DNA of 64,000 nt from Flavobacterium wongokense. Its GTDB lineage: Bacteria; Bacteroidota; Bacteroidia; Flavobacteriales; Flavobacteriaceae. Location of the stretch: assembly GCF_021608265.1 (NCBI RefSeq), contig NZ_JAKIHP010000006.1, positions 1 through 64,000 on the forward strand, written 5' to 3'. The notes under the pieces are model-generated. The model was not told the DNA's origin. It ran no database searches and was given only the letters and a program-made list of their open reading frames with translations. The translations under genes were made by a program, and so were the position numbers. Shown here one piece after another: positions 8,201-16,977 of the stretch; the first letter of the stretch is position 1, and every line of letters begins with the position of its first letter.

Positions 8201-10790
8201 AACATTAAATGTTAGTGGTGCTATTGATCCGGCTTGTGGAGCTACTACAGCTGATTTGACAAGTGTGGTTACTTCTAACGGTACCGTTACTTATTTCAGT
8301 GATAACACCTACACGACTTCGGTTGGAACACCAACAGCTGTAACTACAGCAGGTACTTATTACGTAAGAGCGACTTCAGCTGCAGGATGTACTACAGATG
8401 GTACGATCACAGTAAATGCTTTCAAACCATTCCCAACTTTGAATGTAAGTGGAACTATTGATCCGATTTGTGGAGCTACTACGGCTGATTTAACTAGCGT
8501 AGTTACTTCAAATGGTACGGTTACTTATTTCAGTGATAACACTTATACAACTTCAGTTGGAACACCAAGCGCAGTTACTGCTGCTGGTACTTATTATGTA
8601 AGAGCCACTTCAGCTGCAGGATGTACTACAGATGGTACAATCACAGTAAATGCTTTCAAACCGTTCCCAACATTAAATGTTAGCGGAGCTATTACTCCGG
8701 CTTGTGGAGCTACTACTGCTGATTTGACAAGTGTTGTTACTTCAAATGGAACACTTACTTATTTCAGTGATAATACCTACACGACTTCGGTTGGAACACC
8801 AACTGCGGTAACTGCTGCTGGTACTTATTATGTAAGAGCGACTTCAGCTGCAGGATGTACTACAGATGGTACGATTACAGTAAATGCTTTCAGGGCAAAT
8901 CCAATTGTAACTGCTGCTGACGTAAGTGGATGCTCAGGTACGCCAATTCCTTTGTCTGGTTCGCCGGCTGGAGGTTCATTCAGCGTAACCAATCCTTATG
9001 TTGGAACAAGCAGTACTACTTATACCTATACCTATACAGCTCCAAATGGCTGTACAGTTACAAGTGCACCGGCTAATATTACCATTACTCCTCAGCCATT
9101 ATGGTATTTGGATGCTGATGGTGACCATTATTATACAGGTTCAGGAATTCCTTCCTGTACTTCGCCAGGTGCAAATTATACAATGTCAGTTCTGGGTGGT
9201 GGCGATTGCGATGATGCAAGTGCTACAGTTTATCCTGGTGCTCCTGAGATTTGTTACAACAATATCCTTGAGAATTGTTCAAGCACTATGTCAGCAGGAT
9301 GTGCTCCGGTTGTGGTTAACATGACTCCGTCATACCACAATACAACGTTGACATCCTTGTCTCAGGCTATACCAGCTGTGGCTTATACGTATGCGCCTTA
9401 TACAAACCTTAAATATCGTTTTTCTATCAAAAACGTGACAACAGGTGTAACGGCTGCTGATATCATCCAAACATCACGTTACGTGACAATTCCGGCTTCA
9501 ATCCATACTCATGGTGCAGCTTATGATATCAAAGCATCTGCAGTTATCAATGAAGAGATTGTTCCGTTTGCCGGAAATACAATCAGGGTAAATTCGCCAG
9601 CGGTTCAATTGATTACTTTGAACACAGCTACATGTGGTGCTACCTTAGCTTCATTGACATCAACGCTTACAGCCAACCAGGGATTGAATGCTACAGGTTA
9701 TACTTTCCGTATCCGTTTGAATGATGCTAACCCATCACCAACGTATGCTACATCACAGTCAGCTACACGTTTCGTGAGTGCTAATTCATTCACAGGTTTC
9801 CCATTACAATATGGAACAAGCTACAAAGTTTCGGTTCAGTATACCTTTACTGATCCTGTAAGCAGCTTACCTGTTCAATCAGGATATGGAGCAGAGTGTA
9901 CAGTAAATACACCATCAATTCCGTTGACAACTATGGCTTCGCCTACATGTGGTTCTCAAGTGGCTACTTTGAATGCGAATATTTCAGCGACAGCTGCATC
10001 TTATGCTACAGGATACCAATTCCGTATCAGATTGTTTGCAGATAACGGACCAACTCCAGCTTACACTTATAGTGCAGTTAGTGCGAGCCGTTTCTCATCG
10101 TTGACAGCCTTTGGAACATTGGCATACAATACAGCGTACTCAATCTCTGTACAGTACAGCATCCTAAACGGTGCTACAACAGTATGGTCGGGTTATGGAC
10201 CGGAGTGTAAAGTTACTACACCGTTCTTCCCAACGACCAGTTTGGTTCCATCACAATGTGGATTGGCTACACCAACATCGTTGACACAACAGTTGAACAT
10301 TACACCTTACCCAGGATTCCCTCACTACAAAGTATTGTTGGAGGAAGTTAGTGGAGAGGATGTTGTGAACTCACAGGAAAGAGAGATTACCTATTCTTAC
10401 TTCAAACTGAGTGATTTCTCAATCGCGCAGCCAGGTAAAAATTACAATGTCTCTGTTGCTATCAAACTGAATGGAGTGTTCGGGGATTACTCAACAGCCT
10501 GCGACTTGTTCACAGCACCATTGGGCAAAACAATAACTGTAGTTCCATTTAAGGCTACAGCATATCCAAACCCATTTGCGAACAACTTTATGCTTGATGT
10601 GAAATCATCTAGTGAATCAAACGTAAATATTAAAGTTTACGATATGATTGGAAGATTGATTGAACAAAGAGACATAAGAGTTTCAGATATGCAGACAACA
10701 ACAATAGGTAACCAATATCCATCAGGTGTTTACAACGTAGTTGTATCACAAGAGGATAGTGTTGAAACTGTTAGAGTTGTTAAAAGATAA
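2298..10790 (+). CDS. Giant T9SS-secreted multidomain surface protein (2830 aa)
   Basis: The N-terminus has a short basic stretch and a hydrophobic segment ending VMKAQ, a signal peptide; the ATG at 2298 gives a long n-region, and an internal ATG 23 codons later is possible. Domains in order: a beta-rich head (~50-280), a fibronectin III-like domain (~284-372), a right-handed beta-helix region (~379-890), a CARDB-like domain (~893-1000), a second beta-helix region (~1002-1500), a second CARDB-like domain, a proprotein convertase P-like domain (~1655-1822), four 78-residue Ig-like tandem repeats (1890-2201), an Ig-like domain, a MopE-like metal-binding motif, the four-repeat constant tail, and a T9SS type A sorting domain (~2755-2830). 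Beta-helix folds suggest polysaccharide binding or adhesion, but no catalytic site is evident. It ends at its own terminator, so it is probably monocistronic. Confidence 0.9.
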   Translation: MYKHYASMDVGRDAQHGKEKTTGMWLFSFTLLFSIFFTGVMKAQSTANYLPTPTTVTTGVNASLALDMNGNAVDLTTGSTSVVAASSDDTQSSLANIGFDFYLMGTRYTQFSGSDNGIIGLGAQPGTGVYTLPNSVTATVATIAPFGNDMRVGTNGIVRSKVVGTAPNRCLVVEWSNNMIRYISTAAAGTGTFQLRLYESTGVIEFVYGGMTTNAAAPTVYYVGFSTNSTANNIVTINTTGNAASTSATPTSNTYTASSTITQLNSASNGNRRYYRFIPPTTSSPTGLNFTSVAQTTYTLNWTNAGSNRLGTAIYYSTDNVTYTYLTTTTAAATSQNINGMAPATTYFWKLYSLSEGYTGSTPLAGSQATTALVPLTGTKTIDNTLPTSGSNYASFTAAVNDLNTNGVGAGGVTFNVTAGQTFSETVPTITATGTLANQIIFQKNGAGANPILTSTGAASIEAAILINGGDYFTFDGINIATTGTLLEYGYYLQNSTATNGAQNNTFKNFTVTLNRSNGASLGVLQIQSSTTPATSAAGANSNNKYYNFTIKNANSGILLTGTAGFPDLNCEIGTTACATRNTIGDSATTDDILYNGAAAGNGFGIRTTNQGSVKVFNNDVTNISTNVNNSTVDGIFIDNSAATVAVGTSEVYNNKINAISNTSTGANTNSVVRGIRVNGNAFAATITRVYNNFITNLQSGNTNTTLTIRRIIGISLQPAGSGSGSGIYAEFNSVRIGAANLTVSNACLEMGTGSGPAYRVRNNILANVTAAQTGGAKHYCWVSTQTAGVGNTGSLSNYNDLYVTGTNGFVGLGNATDYATLTNWQLGVSQDGNSVSTDPTFTSATDLHASSAALNGAADPSFATNTAWASLDIDCASRPTPTDIGADEYNVNSNDAGVTAIVIPTLCAGSQTVQATIKNYGAVTLTSVKVDWTVNGNAQTQASPTVNIAPGASATVTIGTFTFVAGTTYSIVATTSLPNGSADANTANDGFTQGSIATGLSGSYTVGAGGSFTTLTAAVAAYNARAICGPVTFTLTDAAYGSETFPITINANAGANATNTLLIKPSTTASITGSNNTAIILLNGADYVTINGSTGATTNTICPASAASRDLTLTNNSANATSAVVWLQTATADGATNNNVINCNLVGSGANQTFAGIGSGSSTMSTATLGTGNNNNSFINNNISKATFGIVSIGASASNKNTGTVINQNVMTAASPNQISRGGILVGFENGVVISGNNIANLSGASSNDALAISLGISDMNTTIAGNEVTSATITKNTISAIRSASTYSTGGIVLAPTANSGTNTIANNLLNDVIGNSTFGDFSASILIGGGTAATNVYHNTINMTAALTGGSFDNFGIAIGGTNPTVNLRNNIVVNTATNGTGSSYALGLAYSTVTNLTSNYNDFYVTGTTKMVRTVTLSNTGGTDYGTLATWNTASTKDANSKNVLPAFASASDVRLNASSSNNNALNAAAVSGTGITDDIDCEARNGSTPDIGADEFTPPVVFDLSVTALTAPAVVNCYSASENVTFQITNSGNQTWDFSTLPRTISATATNGLPASFGPVALTGTLAPGATTTVTVGTFGDMRVPQTYSFTGTLNNANESGAGSGTANDSFSASRTSYNPSASLSSNSPICSGTSLTLTATNSGGYNNTPFAGNKTESPALAIPDNSTTGASSTIALSGAIGSNNAVSGSSVINVTLNIAHSFLPDLDIYLVGPGNCGTLELSTDNGASSSAATNYSGTVLTTTAGTNISTITTSPIGAGPYTVEGSLTGAPSIGSYIIPATALSGCPINGNWTLRIFDDVNADSGTLSSWSLSVAPTAAASGNYSNSFSGAGTIGSISYSGTNNTTATVSVTNPTTSTYSVSVTDASGCSSAPATTSVTVNPLPTLNVSGPINPICGATTADLTSIVTSNGTVTYFSDNTYTTSVGTPTAVTAAGTYYVRATSAAGCITDGTVTVNAFKPFPTLNVSGAIDPACGATTADLTSVVTSNGTVTYFSDNTYTTSVGTPTAVTTAGTYYVRATSAAGCTTDGTITVNAFKPFPTLNVSGTIDPICGATTADLTSVVTSNGTVTYFSDNTYTTSVGTPSAVTAAGTYYVRATSAAGCTTDGTITVNAFKPFPTLNVSGAITPACGATTADLTSVVTSNGTLTYFSDNTYTTSVGTPTAVTAAGTYYVRATSAAGCTTDGTITVNAFRANPIVTAADVSGCSGTPIPLSGSPAGGSFSVTNPYVGTSSTTYTYTYTAPNGCTVTSAPANITITPQPLWYLDADGDHYYTGSGIPSCTSPGANYTMSVLGGGDCDDASATVYPGAPEICYNNILENCSSTMSAGCAPVVVNMTPSYHNTTLTSLSQAIPAVAYTYAPYTNLKYRFSIKNVTTGVTAADIIQTSRYVTIPASIHTHGAAYDIKASAVINEEIVPFAGNTIRVNSPAVQLITLNTATCGATLASLTSTLTANQGLNATGYTFRIRLNDANPSPTYATSQSATRFVSANSFTGFPLQYGTSYKVSVQYTFTDPVSSLPVQSGYGAECTVNTPSIPLTTMASPTCGSQVATLNANISATAASYATGYQFRIRLFADNGPTPAYTYSAVSASRFSSLTAFGTLAYNTAYSISVQYSILNGATTVWSGYGPECKVTTPFFPTTSLVPSQCGLATPTSLTQQLNITPYPGFPHYKVLLEEVSGEDVVNSQEREITYSYFKLSDFSIAQPGKNYNVSVAIKLNGVFGDYSTACDLFTAPLGKTITVVPFKATAYPNPFANNFMLDVKSSSESNVNIKVYDMIGRLIEQRDIRVSDMQTTTIGNQYPSGVYNVVVSQEDSVETVRVVKR
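7965..8900 (+). repeat. Four 234-bp tandem repeats coding for Ig-like domains
   Basis: Units start at 7965, 8199, 8433 and 8667, each exactly 78 codons, beginning PTLNVSG and ending TVNAFKPF or similar. They differ by scattered, largely synonymous changes, so they are not brand new, but copy number could change by slippage or recombination without breaking the frame. Confidence 0.9.
9201..10790 (+). repeat. Constant adhesin tail, copy 2
   Basis: This is the second copy of the ~1.6-kb direct repeat (see 440-2026 and 14850-16451). With copy 3 the similarity extends further upstream, to about 8904, covering an Ig-like domain and the WYLDADGDHYYTG motif. Confidence 0.85.
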
Positions 10791-10811
10791 ATCTAAATCT
10801 TTTTAATAATG

Positions 10812-10842
10812 AAAAGCCTTCGAGAAATCGAAGGCTTTTTTG
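10812..10842 (+). terminator. Rho-independent terminator of the second adhesin
   Basis: A 12-bp perfect stem (10812-10823 with 10828-10839) has a GAAA tetraloop and is followed by T residues, 22 bases after the stop. Confidence 0.9.
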
Positions 10843-10945
10843 TTTTGTAAGAAATAATCTTTAAATCACATCAACTACATCGATTAAGTACGCATAAAAA
10901 CGATTAAATGCATCTGCAGAATAGGTTAACAATTAGTTAATGTAT

Positions 10946-10980
10946 TTTGAGTTTTTTTACTATTTTTATCTATATTTTTG
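10946..10980 (+). promoter_or_regulatory. Predicted Bacteroidota-type promoter of the third adhesin
   Basis: TATTTTTG at 10973-10980 matches the TAnnTTTG -7 consensus, and a TTTG lies 23 bases upstream at 10946-10949. The start codon is 36 bases downstream of the -7 box. Confidence 0.55.
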
Positions 10981-11015
10981 TGTCTGTCAAATAAACAAAT
11001 TAAACAATTATTATC

Positions 11016-14000
11016 ATGGTAAAACAGTACGTTAAGCTTCTATCGCCATTATTTTCTACTTCGCGTAAAGAAGCAAAATCAGGTAAAAGATTTCTTCCTG
11101 GACTACTAATCCTATTCTTTTTGATGGGGTTGAATGCAAGTTGGGGACAATTACTGACTGATGACTTTTCAGGAACAGTTGGTTCTAACTTAACTGCGAA
11201 TGGATGGGTTGCCCACAGTGGAGGAGGAACGGGGCCAATGAGTATTGCAAGTCCTGGATTGACTTATTCAGGTTATGCAGGTTCAGGTGTCGGAAATGCT
11301 ACATCGGCATCAGGAAATAGCGAAGACGTTAACAAAGCATTTACATCAACCAATTCAGGAAGTGTATATTGTGCTTTTATGGTATCTACAGCCACAACGG
11401 TCAATACAACAGATTATTGCATTCACTTTTGCCAGAGTTCAGGTGCTGCTGCAGCAGGTTTTTTTGGAAGGTTCTCTATCCAAAAAGATGCGACAAATGC
11501 GGTTCGCTTTACTTTGAGTAAAGGTACTGAGACTGCTGTGAATACTCCTTATTCTTACACATTAAATACAACTTACCTAGTTGTTTTGAAATATACATTT
11601 AATGCCGGTGCTACGAATGACCAGGTATTCCTTTATGTAAACCCGGTACCTGGAGGAACAGAGCCTGTTACACCGGATCTATCTTCTTTGACTACAGGAA
11701 CAGATGCTACAGCTTTAGCGGCAATTGCAATCAGACAGTTTGCAGCAACAACTTTGGCTCGTTTTGATGGTTTCCGTGTTGGAACCACATGGGCTTCGGT
11801 AACACCATCAGGAATTTCAGTTTCTGGTTCTGGATCACCAGCTTCTTTAACTACAACTTACGGAACTGCATCGACAACTACCAGTTTTAGTGTTTCAGGT
11901 ACAGGCTTAACGGCTGCTACAGGTATAACAATTACACCACCAGTAGGTTTTGAGGTGGCTACAACCAGTAATTTCTCAACTACTATAGGAACAAATGCTT
12001 CTCCTTTAAATGTTGGAGGACCAGGTAATGTTAGCAGTACGACCATTCACTTAAGGTTAGCTGCAAATGCTACAGCTGGGCCACATTCGGGCAGTATAGG
12101 AATAACAAGTGCCGGAGCTTCAGCTGCAAGTGTGAATACAAATGCTACAAATACAGTTAATGCTAAAGTATTGACCATTTCAGGATTGACGGTTCAGGAT
12201 AAGACTTTTGATAATACCACTACGGCAACTCTAGTAGGAACTCCGGTATTGAACGGAATAGAAAGTGTAGGTCCTGCCGTAACTTTAGGAGGAAGCCCTT
12301 CAGCTAATTTTGATACTCCTGCAGTTGGTAATAATAAACCGGTTACAGTTTTAGGATATACATTAAACGGTGCTGATTCAGGTAATTATACTTTGACACA
12401 GCCATCATTGACAGGAAACATCATATCTTCGGGATTACAGGATCAGATAATTACTTTTGGTCCTTTGACGGCTGTGACTTATGGAGTTGCTCCATTTGCA
12501 TTGACTGCAACATCGGACTCAGGTTTGACAGTTTCATACTCAAGCAACAATACCGATGTAGCTACTATTTCAGGAAGTACCATTACTATTGTTGGTGCTG
12601 GTTCAGTTACGATTACAGCAACACAGGCAGGAAATGGAAGCTTCAATCCTGCAACTCCAGTACAACAGGTTTTGGTTGTAAATCAAAAAGAACTTACGGT
12701 TACAGGAGCTGTTGCAAGTGATAAAATATACAATGCAGATCCTACAACAAATATCACAGGAGGTTCTTTAGTTGGAATTATTAATTCTGACTTAGTATCA
12801 CTTTCCGGAACAGGTAGCTTTGATGATGCTAATGTTGGAGATGATAAGCCTGTTACACCAGCTTTATTTTTGACAGGTGACGATAACGCCAATTACTTTT
12901 TGACACAACCAAGTGGTTTGACTGCAGATATTACGCCAAAAGAACTTACGATTACAGGAATTTCTATATCAAACAAAGAGTATGACACTACAACAGCTGC
13001 AACAATCCTTGGAACTCCGGTTTTGTTTGGTGTTGAATTCGCCGACTTTTTTAGCGTAACCTTAGGCGGAAGCGGTGTAGCTAATTTCAATGATGCATCA
13101 GTTGGTAACGGTAAACCGGTAACGGTTTCAGGATACTCATTTTCGGGTTCTTCAAATTACTACCTGACACAGCCAACAGGGCTTACAGCTAACATTACTT
13201 TAAAAACATTAACTATTGTTGGCTTAACAGCTCAAAATAAAGAATACGACAGGACCTTGGCTGCAACAGTTACCGGAACTGCTTCGTTATCGGGGATTAT
13301 TCCTGGTGATGAGCCAAATGTTAGTTTATCCGGAACTCCATCAGCCAGCTTCCTTACTGCTACTGCAGGAAACGGAAAAACAGTTTCCGTAACAGGATAC
13401 AGTTTATCAGGTACTGCTTTAGCTAATTATACTTTAGGAGCATTGAATTTAACTGCAAACATCACTAAAAAAGATGTTACTATTTCTGGAGCTTCCGTTG
13501 CGGATAAACTTTATGACGGAACTACCACAGCTAGTTTGTCAGGAACATTGAGCGGGCTTATTTCGCCAGATACGGCAACCCTAAATTTAATAGCCAATTT
13601 TGCTGACGCTAATGTTGGAAACAACAAACCAGTGACTTCTACAAGTACTATTACAGGAGGACAATCTGCAAATTATAATTTGGTACAACCAACCGGGCTT
13701 ACAGCTTCGATTACAGCTTCTGCCTGTTCTGCAGGTAATAGCGGATTGGTAACCTGGGATTTTACAACTGCGTCTCCATCAAGTAATGCAACAACAGGAC
13801 TTACGATTTCTGCTTTAGCAAGTGCCAACAATTTGGGTACTGCTACATTGATCAGCAATACCAGCGTTTCAAACAATGCAGGTGCTTCTGGAGGAAACAA
13901 TGCAGGAGCGGCAGCAGTAGGAGCAGCGTTTAATTCAGGAACATCAACCTATTTTGAATTTACAATAACACCTCTTAATGGTAACAACGTAAGTTTAACA

Positions 14001-16451
14001 GCTATAAGCTTCGGTTCAAGAAGTACGGGAACAGGACCACAAGGATATGCGTTGAGATCGAGTTTAGATAATTATGGAAGCAATATCAATACTGCTGCCG
14101 GTACTTTTAGTGCCAACAGTACATGGGTAGGACACACTCCGGCTATAACAGCTACAACAAGTTCATCAGCGCCGGTTACTTTCAGATTGTATGGATTTGG
14201 CGGAACTGCTACTGTTCCTAACACAGTTACATGGAGAATTGATGATTTAAAATTGACTTTGGCAGTAGCACTTAACCCTGCTTTAAGCAGCCCAACTACA
14301 GCATCTGCTTGTTCTGGAGTTAACTTTGCATATACTCCTACTACCAATTATACAGGATCTACCATCACATGGACCAGAGCCGCTGTTGCAGGTATCAGCA
14401 ATGCTGCTGTAACAACACCTCAGACAGGAAGTGTAAGTGAATCTTTGGTAAACACTACTAATGCACCAGTTGCGGTAGTGTATTCATTTAAAGTTACCGG
14501 AACTACATGTTATGTTACTCAGGATGTTACTGTAACTGTAAATCCTGCGCCAATTGTTACAGCTTCAGATGTTAGTGGTTGTTCAGGAACGCCAATTGCA
14601 TTGTCGGGTTCTCCGGCTGGAGGTTCATTCAGCGTAACAAACCCATATGTTGGAACCAGCAGCACTACTTATACGTACACTTATACTGATGGAAACGGAT
14701 GCCCTGGAACAAGTGCACCGGCAAATATTACGATTACTCCACAACCAGTATGGTATTTAGATGCTGATGGAGATCATTACTATACAGGTTCAGGAACATC
14801 TTCATGTACTTCACCAGGCGCAAATTATACTACTTCAGTATTGGGCGGTGGCGATTGCGACGATTCAAACAATACTATTTATCCTGGTGCACCAGAAATC
14901 TGCTGGAATGGTATCCTTGAGAATTGTACGGGTACTATGTCACAAGGATGTGCTCCTGTGGTGGTTAACATGACTCCGTCATACCACAATACAACTTTAG
15001 CATCTTTATCCCAGGCTATTCCTGCGGTTGCTTATTCTTATGGTGGATTCACGAATATCAAATATCGTTTCTCTATCAAAAACGTAACAACCAATACTAC
15101 AGCTCCGGATATTATCCAGACTTCACGTTATGTGACGATTCCTGCTGCCATCCATACTCATGGTGCAGCTTACGATATCAAAGTGTCTGCGGTTATCAAT
15201 GAAGAAATTGTTCCGTTTGCCGGAAATACAATCAGGGTAAATTCGCCTACAGTTCAATTGATTACATTAAACACATCGACCTGTGGAGCGACTTTGGCTT
15301 CTTTATCTTCGACACTTACAGCCAACCAGGCATTGAATGCTACAGGTTATACTTTCCGTATCCGTTTGAATGATGCTAACCCATCACCAACGTATGCTAC
15401 ATCACAGTCAGCTACACGTTTTGTGGGAGCCAATACATTCACAGGATTCCCATTACAATACGGAACAAGCTACAAAGTTTCAGTTCAGTATACATTTAAC
15501 GACCCTGTAACCAGTTTGCCTGTAGATTCAGGATATGGAGCAGAGTGTACGGTAAATACACCATCAATTCCGTTGACAACTATGGCTTCGCCAACATGTG
15601 GTTCTCAAGTGGCTACATTGAATGCGAACATTGCAGCAGCTGCGGCATCTTATGCTACAGGATATCAATTCCGTATCAGATTGTTTGCAGACAACGGACC
15701 AACTCCAGCTTACACTTATAGTGCAGTTAGTGCGAGCCGTTTCTCATCGTTGACAGCCTTTGGAACATTGGCTTACAATACAGCGTATTCAATCTCTGTA
15801 CAGTACAGCATCCTAAATGGTTCAACAACAGTATGGTCAGGTTATGGACCGGAGTGTAAAGTTACTACGCCGTTCTTCCCAACGACTAGTTTGGTTCCAT
15901 CGCAATGTGGATTATCGACAGCAACATCGTTGACGCAACAGTTGAACATTACACCTTACCCAGGATTCCCTAACTACAAAGTATTGTTGGAGGAAGTTAG
16001 TGGAGAGGATGTAGTTACTTCACAGGAAATCATCGTTACTTATGCTCACTTTACGCTGAGCCAGTTCTCAATAGCCCAGAATAATAAAAACTATCAGGTT
16101 TCTGTTGCCATCAAACTGAATGGTGTGTTTGGTGATTACTCAACAGCTTGTGATATTAATACTCAGGGCAATGGAGAAGGAGGAGGTATTGTAAAAACAA
16201 TGTTGCCATTTAAAGCTACAGCGTATCCAAACCCATTTGCGAACAACTTTATGCTTGATGTAAAATCTTCAAGCCAGTCTAACGTAACTATTAAAGTTTA
16301 CGATATGGTTGGAAGATTGATTGAGCAGAGAAATGCAAGTGTTTCAGACATGCAGAATGTAACTATTGGAAACGAATATCCTACAGGAGTTTACAACGTA
16401 ATCGTGTCACAGGATGACAGCGTTGAAACCGTTAGGGTTATCAAAAGATAA
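11016..16451 (+). CDS. Giant T9SS-secreted protein with LamG-like and YDG repeats (1811 aa)
   Basis: A signal peptide ends near NASWGQ (residue ~45). It is followed by a LamG/jelly-roll-like domain (~47-270) and five YDG-type domains (~384-900, marked by the recurring pattern K-x-L/V-T-I-x-G, DKxYD and NYxLTQP, with a different Ig-like domain inserted after the first copy). After these come a second lectin-like beta-sandwich domain (~905-1085), Ig-like domains, a MopE-like motif, the four-repeat constant tail and a T9SS type A sorting domain. It shares only its C-terminal ~630 residues with the preceding gene; the N-terminal part is unrelated. A surface adhesin or carbohydrate-binding protein is the likely role, but the ligand cannot be told from sequence. 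Confidence 0.9.
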   Translation: MVKQYVKLLSPLFSTSRKEAKSGKRFLPGLLILFFLMGLNASWGQLLTDDFSGTVGSNLTANGWVAHSGGGTGPMSIASPGLTYSGYAGSGVGNATSASGNSEDVNKAFTSTNSGSVYCAFMVSTATTVNTTDYCIHFCQSSGAAAAGFFGRFSIQKDATNAVRFTLSKGTETAVNTPYSYTLNTTYLVVLKYTFNAGATNDQVFLYVNPVPGGTEPVTPDLSSLTTGTDATALAAIAIRQFAATTLARFDGFRVGTTWASVTPSGISVSGSGSPASLTTTYGTASTTTSFSVSGTGLTAATGITITPPVGFEVATTSNFSTTIGTNASPLNVGGPGNVSSTTIHLRLAANATAGPHSGSIGITSAGASAASVNTNATNTVNAKVLTISGLTVQDKTFDNTTTATLVGTPVLNGIESVGPAVTLGGSPSANFDTPAVGNNKPVTVLGYTLNGADSGNYTLTQPSLTGNIISSGLQDQIITFGPLTAVTYGVAPFALTATSDSGLTVSYSSNNTDVATISGSTITIVGAGSVTITATQAGNGSFNPATPVQQVLVVNQKELTVTGAVASDKIYNADPTTNITGGSLVGIINSDLVSLSGTGSFDDANVGDDKPVTPALFLTGDDNANYFLTQPSGLTADITPKELTITGISISNKEYDTTTAATILGTPVLFGVEFADFFSVTLGGSGVANFNDASVGNGKPVTVSGYSFSGSSNYYLTQPTGLTANITLKTLTIVGLTAQNKEYDRTLAATVTGTASLSGIIPGDEPNVSLSGTPSASFLTATAGNGKTVSVTGYSLSGTALANYTLGALNLTANITKKDVTISGASVADKLYDGTTTASLSGTLSGLISPDTATLNLIANFADANVGNNKPVTSTSTITGGQSANYNLVQPTGLTASITASACSAGNSGLVTWDFTTASPSSNATTGLTISALASANNLGTATLISNTSVSNNAGASGGNNAGAAAVGAAFNSGTSTYFEFTITPLNGNNVSLTAISFGSRSTGTGPQGYALRSSLDNYGSNINTAAGTFSANSTWVGHTPAITATTSSSAPVTFRLYGFGGTATVPNTVTWRIDDLKLTLAVALNPALSSPTTASACSGVNFAYTPTTNYTGSTITWTRAAVAGISNAAVTTPQTGSVSESLVNTTNAPVAVVYSFKVTGTTCYVTQDVTVTVNPAPIVTASDVSGCSGTPIALSGSPAGGSFSVTNPYVGTSSTTYTYTYTDGNGCPGTSAPANITITPQPVWYLDADGDHYYTGSGTSSCTSPGANYTTSVLGGGDCDDSNNTIYPGAPEICWNGILENCTGTMSQGCAPVVVNMTPSYHNTTLASLSQAIPAVAYSYGGFTNIKYRFSIKNVTTNTTAPDIIQTSRYVTIPAAIHTHGAAYDIKVSAVINEEIVPFAGNTIRVNSPTVQLITLNTSTCGATLASLSSTLTANQALNATGYTFRIRLNDANPSPTYATSQSATRFVGANTFTGFPLQYGTSYKVSVQYTFNDPVTSLPVDSGYGAECTVNTPSIPLTTMASPTCGSQVATLNANIAAAAASYATGYQFRIRLFADNGPTPAYTYSAVSASRFSSLTAFGTLAYNTAYSISVQYSILNGSTTVWSGYGPECKVTTPFFPTTSLVPSQCGLSTATSLTQQLNITPYPGFPNYKVLLEEVSGEDVVTSQEIIVTYAHFTLSQFSIAQNNKNYQVSVAIKLNGVFGDYSTACDINTQGNGEGGGIVKTMLPFKATAYPNPFANNFMLDVKSSSQSNVTIKVYDMVGRLIEQRNASVSDMQNVTIGNEYPTGVYNVIVSQDDSVETVRVIKR
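14850..16451 (+). repeat. Constant adhesin tail, copy 3
   Basis: This is the third copy of the direct repeat (see 440-2026 and 9201-10790). It has an extra glycine-rich linker (QGNGEGGGIV) just before the sorting domain that the other copies lack. Confidence 0.85.
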
Positions 16452-16473
16452 TTTCAATCTTTAGTCAATAAAC

Positions 16474-16506
16474 AAAAAAGCCCTCGAATACTCGAGGGCT
16501 TTTTAT
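16474..16506. terminator. Bidirectional terminator between convergent genes
   Basis: An 11-bp stem (16477-16487 with 16492-16502) is flanked by A residues on the left and T residues on the right. It can serve both the plus-strand adhesin and the minus-strand S4 gene. Confidence 0.85.
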
Positions 16507-16517
16507 TTGGTTAAAAA

Positions 16518-16898
16518 TTATTCGTCAGAACCTGTTTCCCATTCGATGTCATCCAAATCCCTTCTGTCTTTTTTGGTAGGCCTTCCGGTTCCTGTTTTGC
16601 GATAATGTTCTTTAGACAGTTTGATTAATTCCAAATGGGCAAAAGTTTCAGGAGGTGTATCGTCTTTTCGGTAAATATCAACTAATTTGGCACCAACACG
16701 ATTTTCCGGAATATCCAAAACAGTAATCTGATAAGTAATCTGATCTTTTCTGAAAGTAACTTTATCCAATGGAAAAACCTCTTTTGATGGTTTTGCAATT
16801 TGACCATTAACGGTGATATGATTCTTTTTACAGGCTTCGGTTACCATGTTTCGGGTTTTGTAATAACGAACACACCATAAATATTTATCTACTCTCAT
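16518..16898 (-). CDS. S4-domain RNA-binding protein, Hsp15 (HslR) family
   Basis: The 126-residue protein opens with MRVDKYLWCVRYYKTR, the typical S4 start, and contains a short RNA-binding S4 fold (~1-65) with VTEACKKNHITVNG and KPSKEV. The charged tail TGRPTKKDRRDLD is typical of the Hsp15 family. In Escherichia coli Hsp15 binds stalled 50S subunits carrying nascent chains. The ATG at 16898 was chosen because homology begins there; an upstream in-frame start would add 15 residues of non-conserved sequence. It converges on the adhesin gene and shares its terminator. Confidence 0.8.
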   Translation of the reverse strand: MRVDKYLWCVRYYKTRNMVTEACKKNHITVNGQIAKPSKEVFPLDKVTFRKDQITYQITVLDIPENRVGAKLVDIYRKDDTPPETFAHLELIKLSKEHYRKTGTGRPTKKDRRDLDDIEWETGSDE

Positions 16899-16929
16899 TT
16901 TTTTTCCAAAATCAACGTTAAATAGTTCA

Positions 16930-16937
16930 CAAAAATA
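16930..16937 (-). promoter_or_regulatory. Predicted -7 box for the S4 gene
   Basis: The minus strand reads TATTTTTG, an exact TAnnTTTG match, about 30 bases before the chosen ATG at 16898. This supports the internal start, because a start at 16943 would lie upstream of the box. Confidence 0.45.
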
Positions 16938-16977
16938 AATCAATATTGTATCTTGCGCGCTTAAAATTCAAACAAAA

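Noticed and set aside
7965..8900. CRISPR or noncoding minisatellite
   Set aside because: The 234-bp units are in frame, coding and lack unique spacers.
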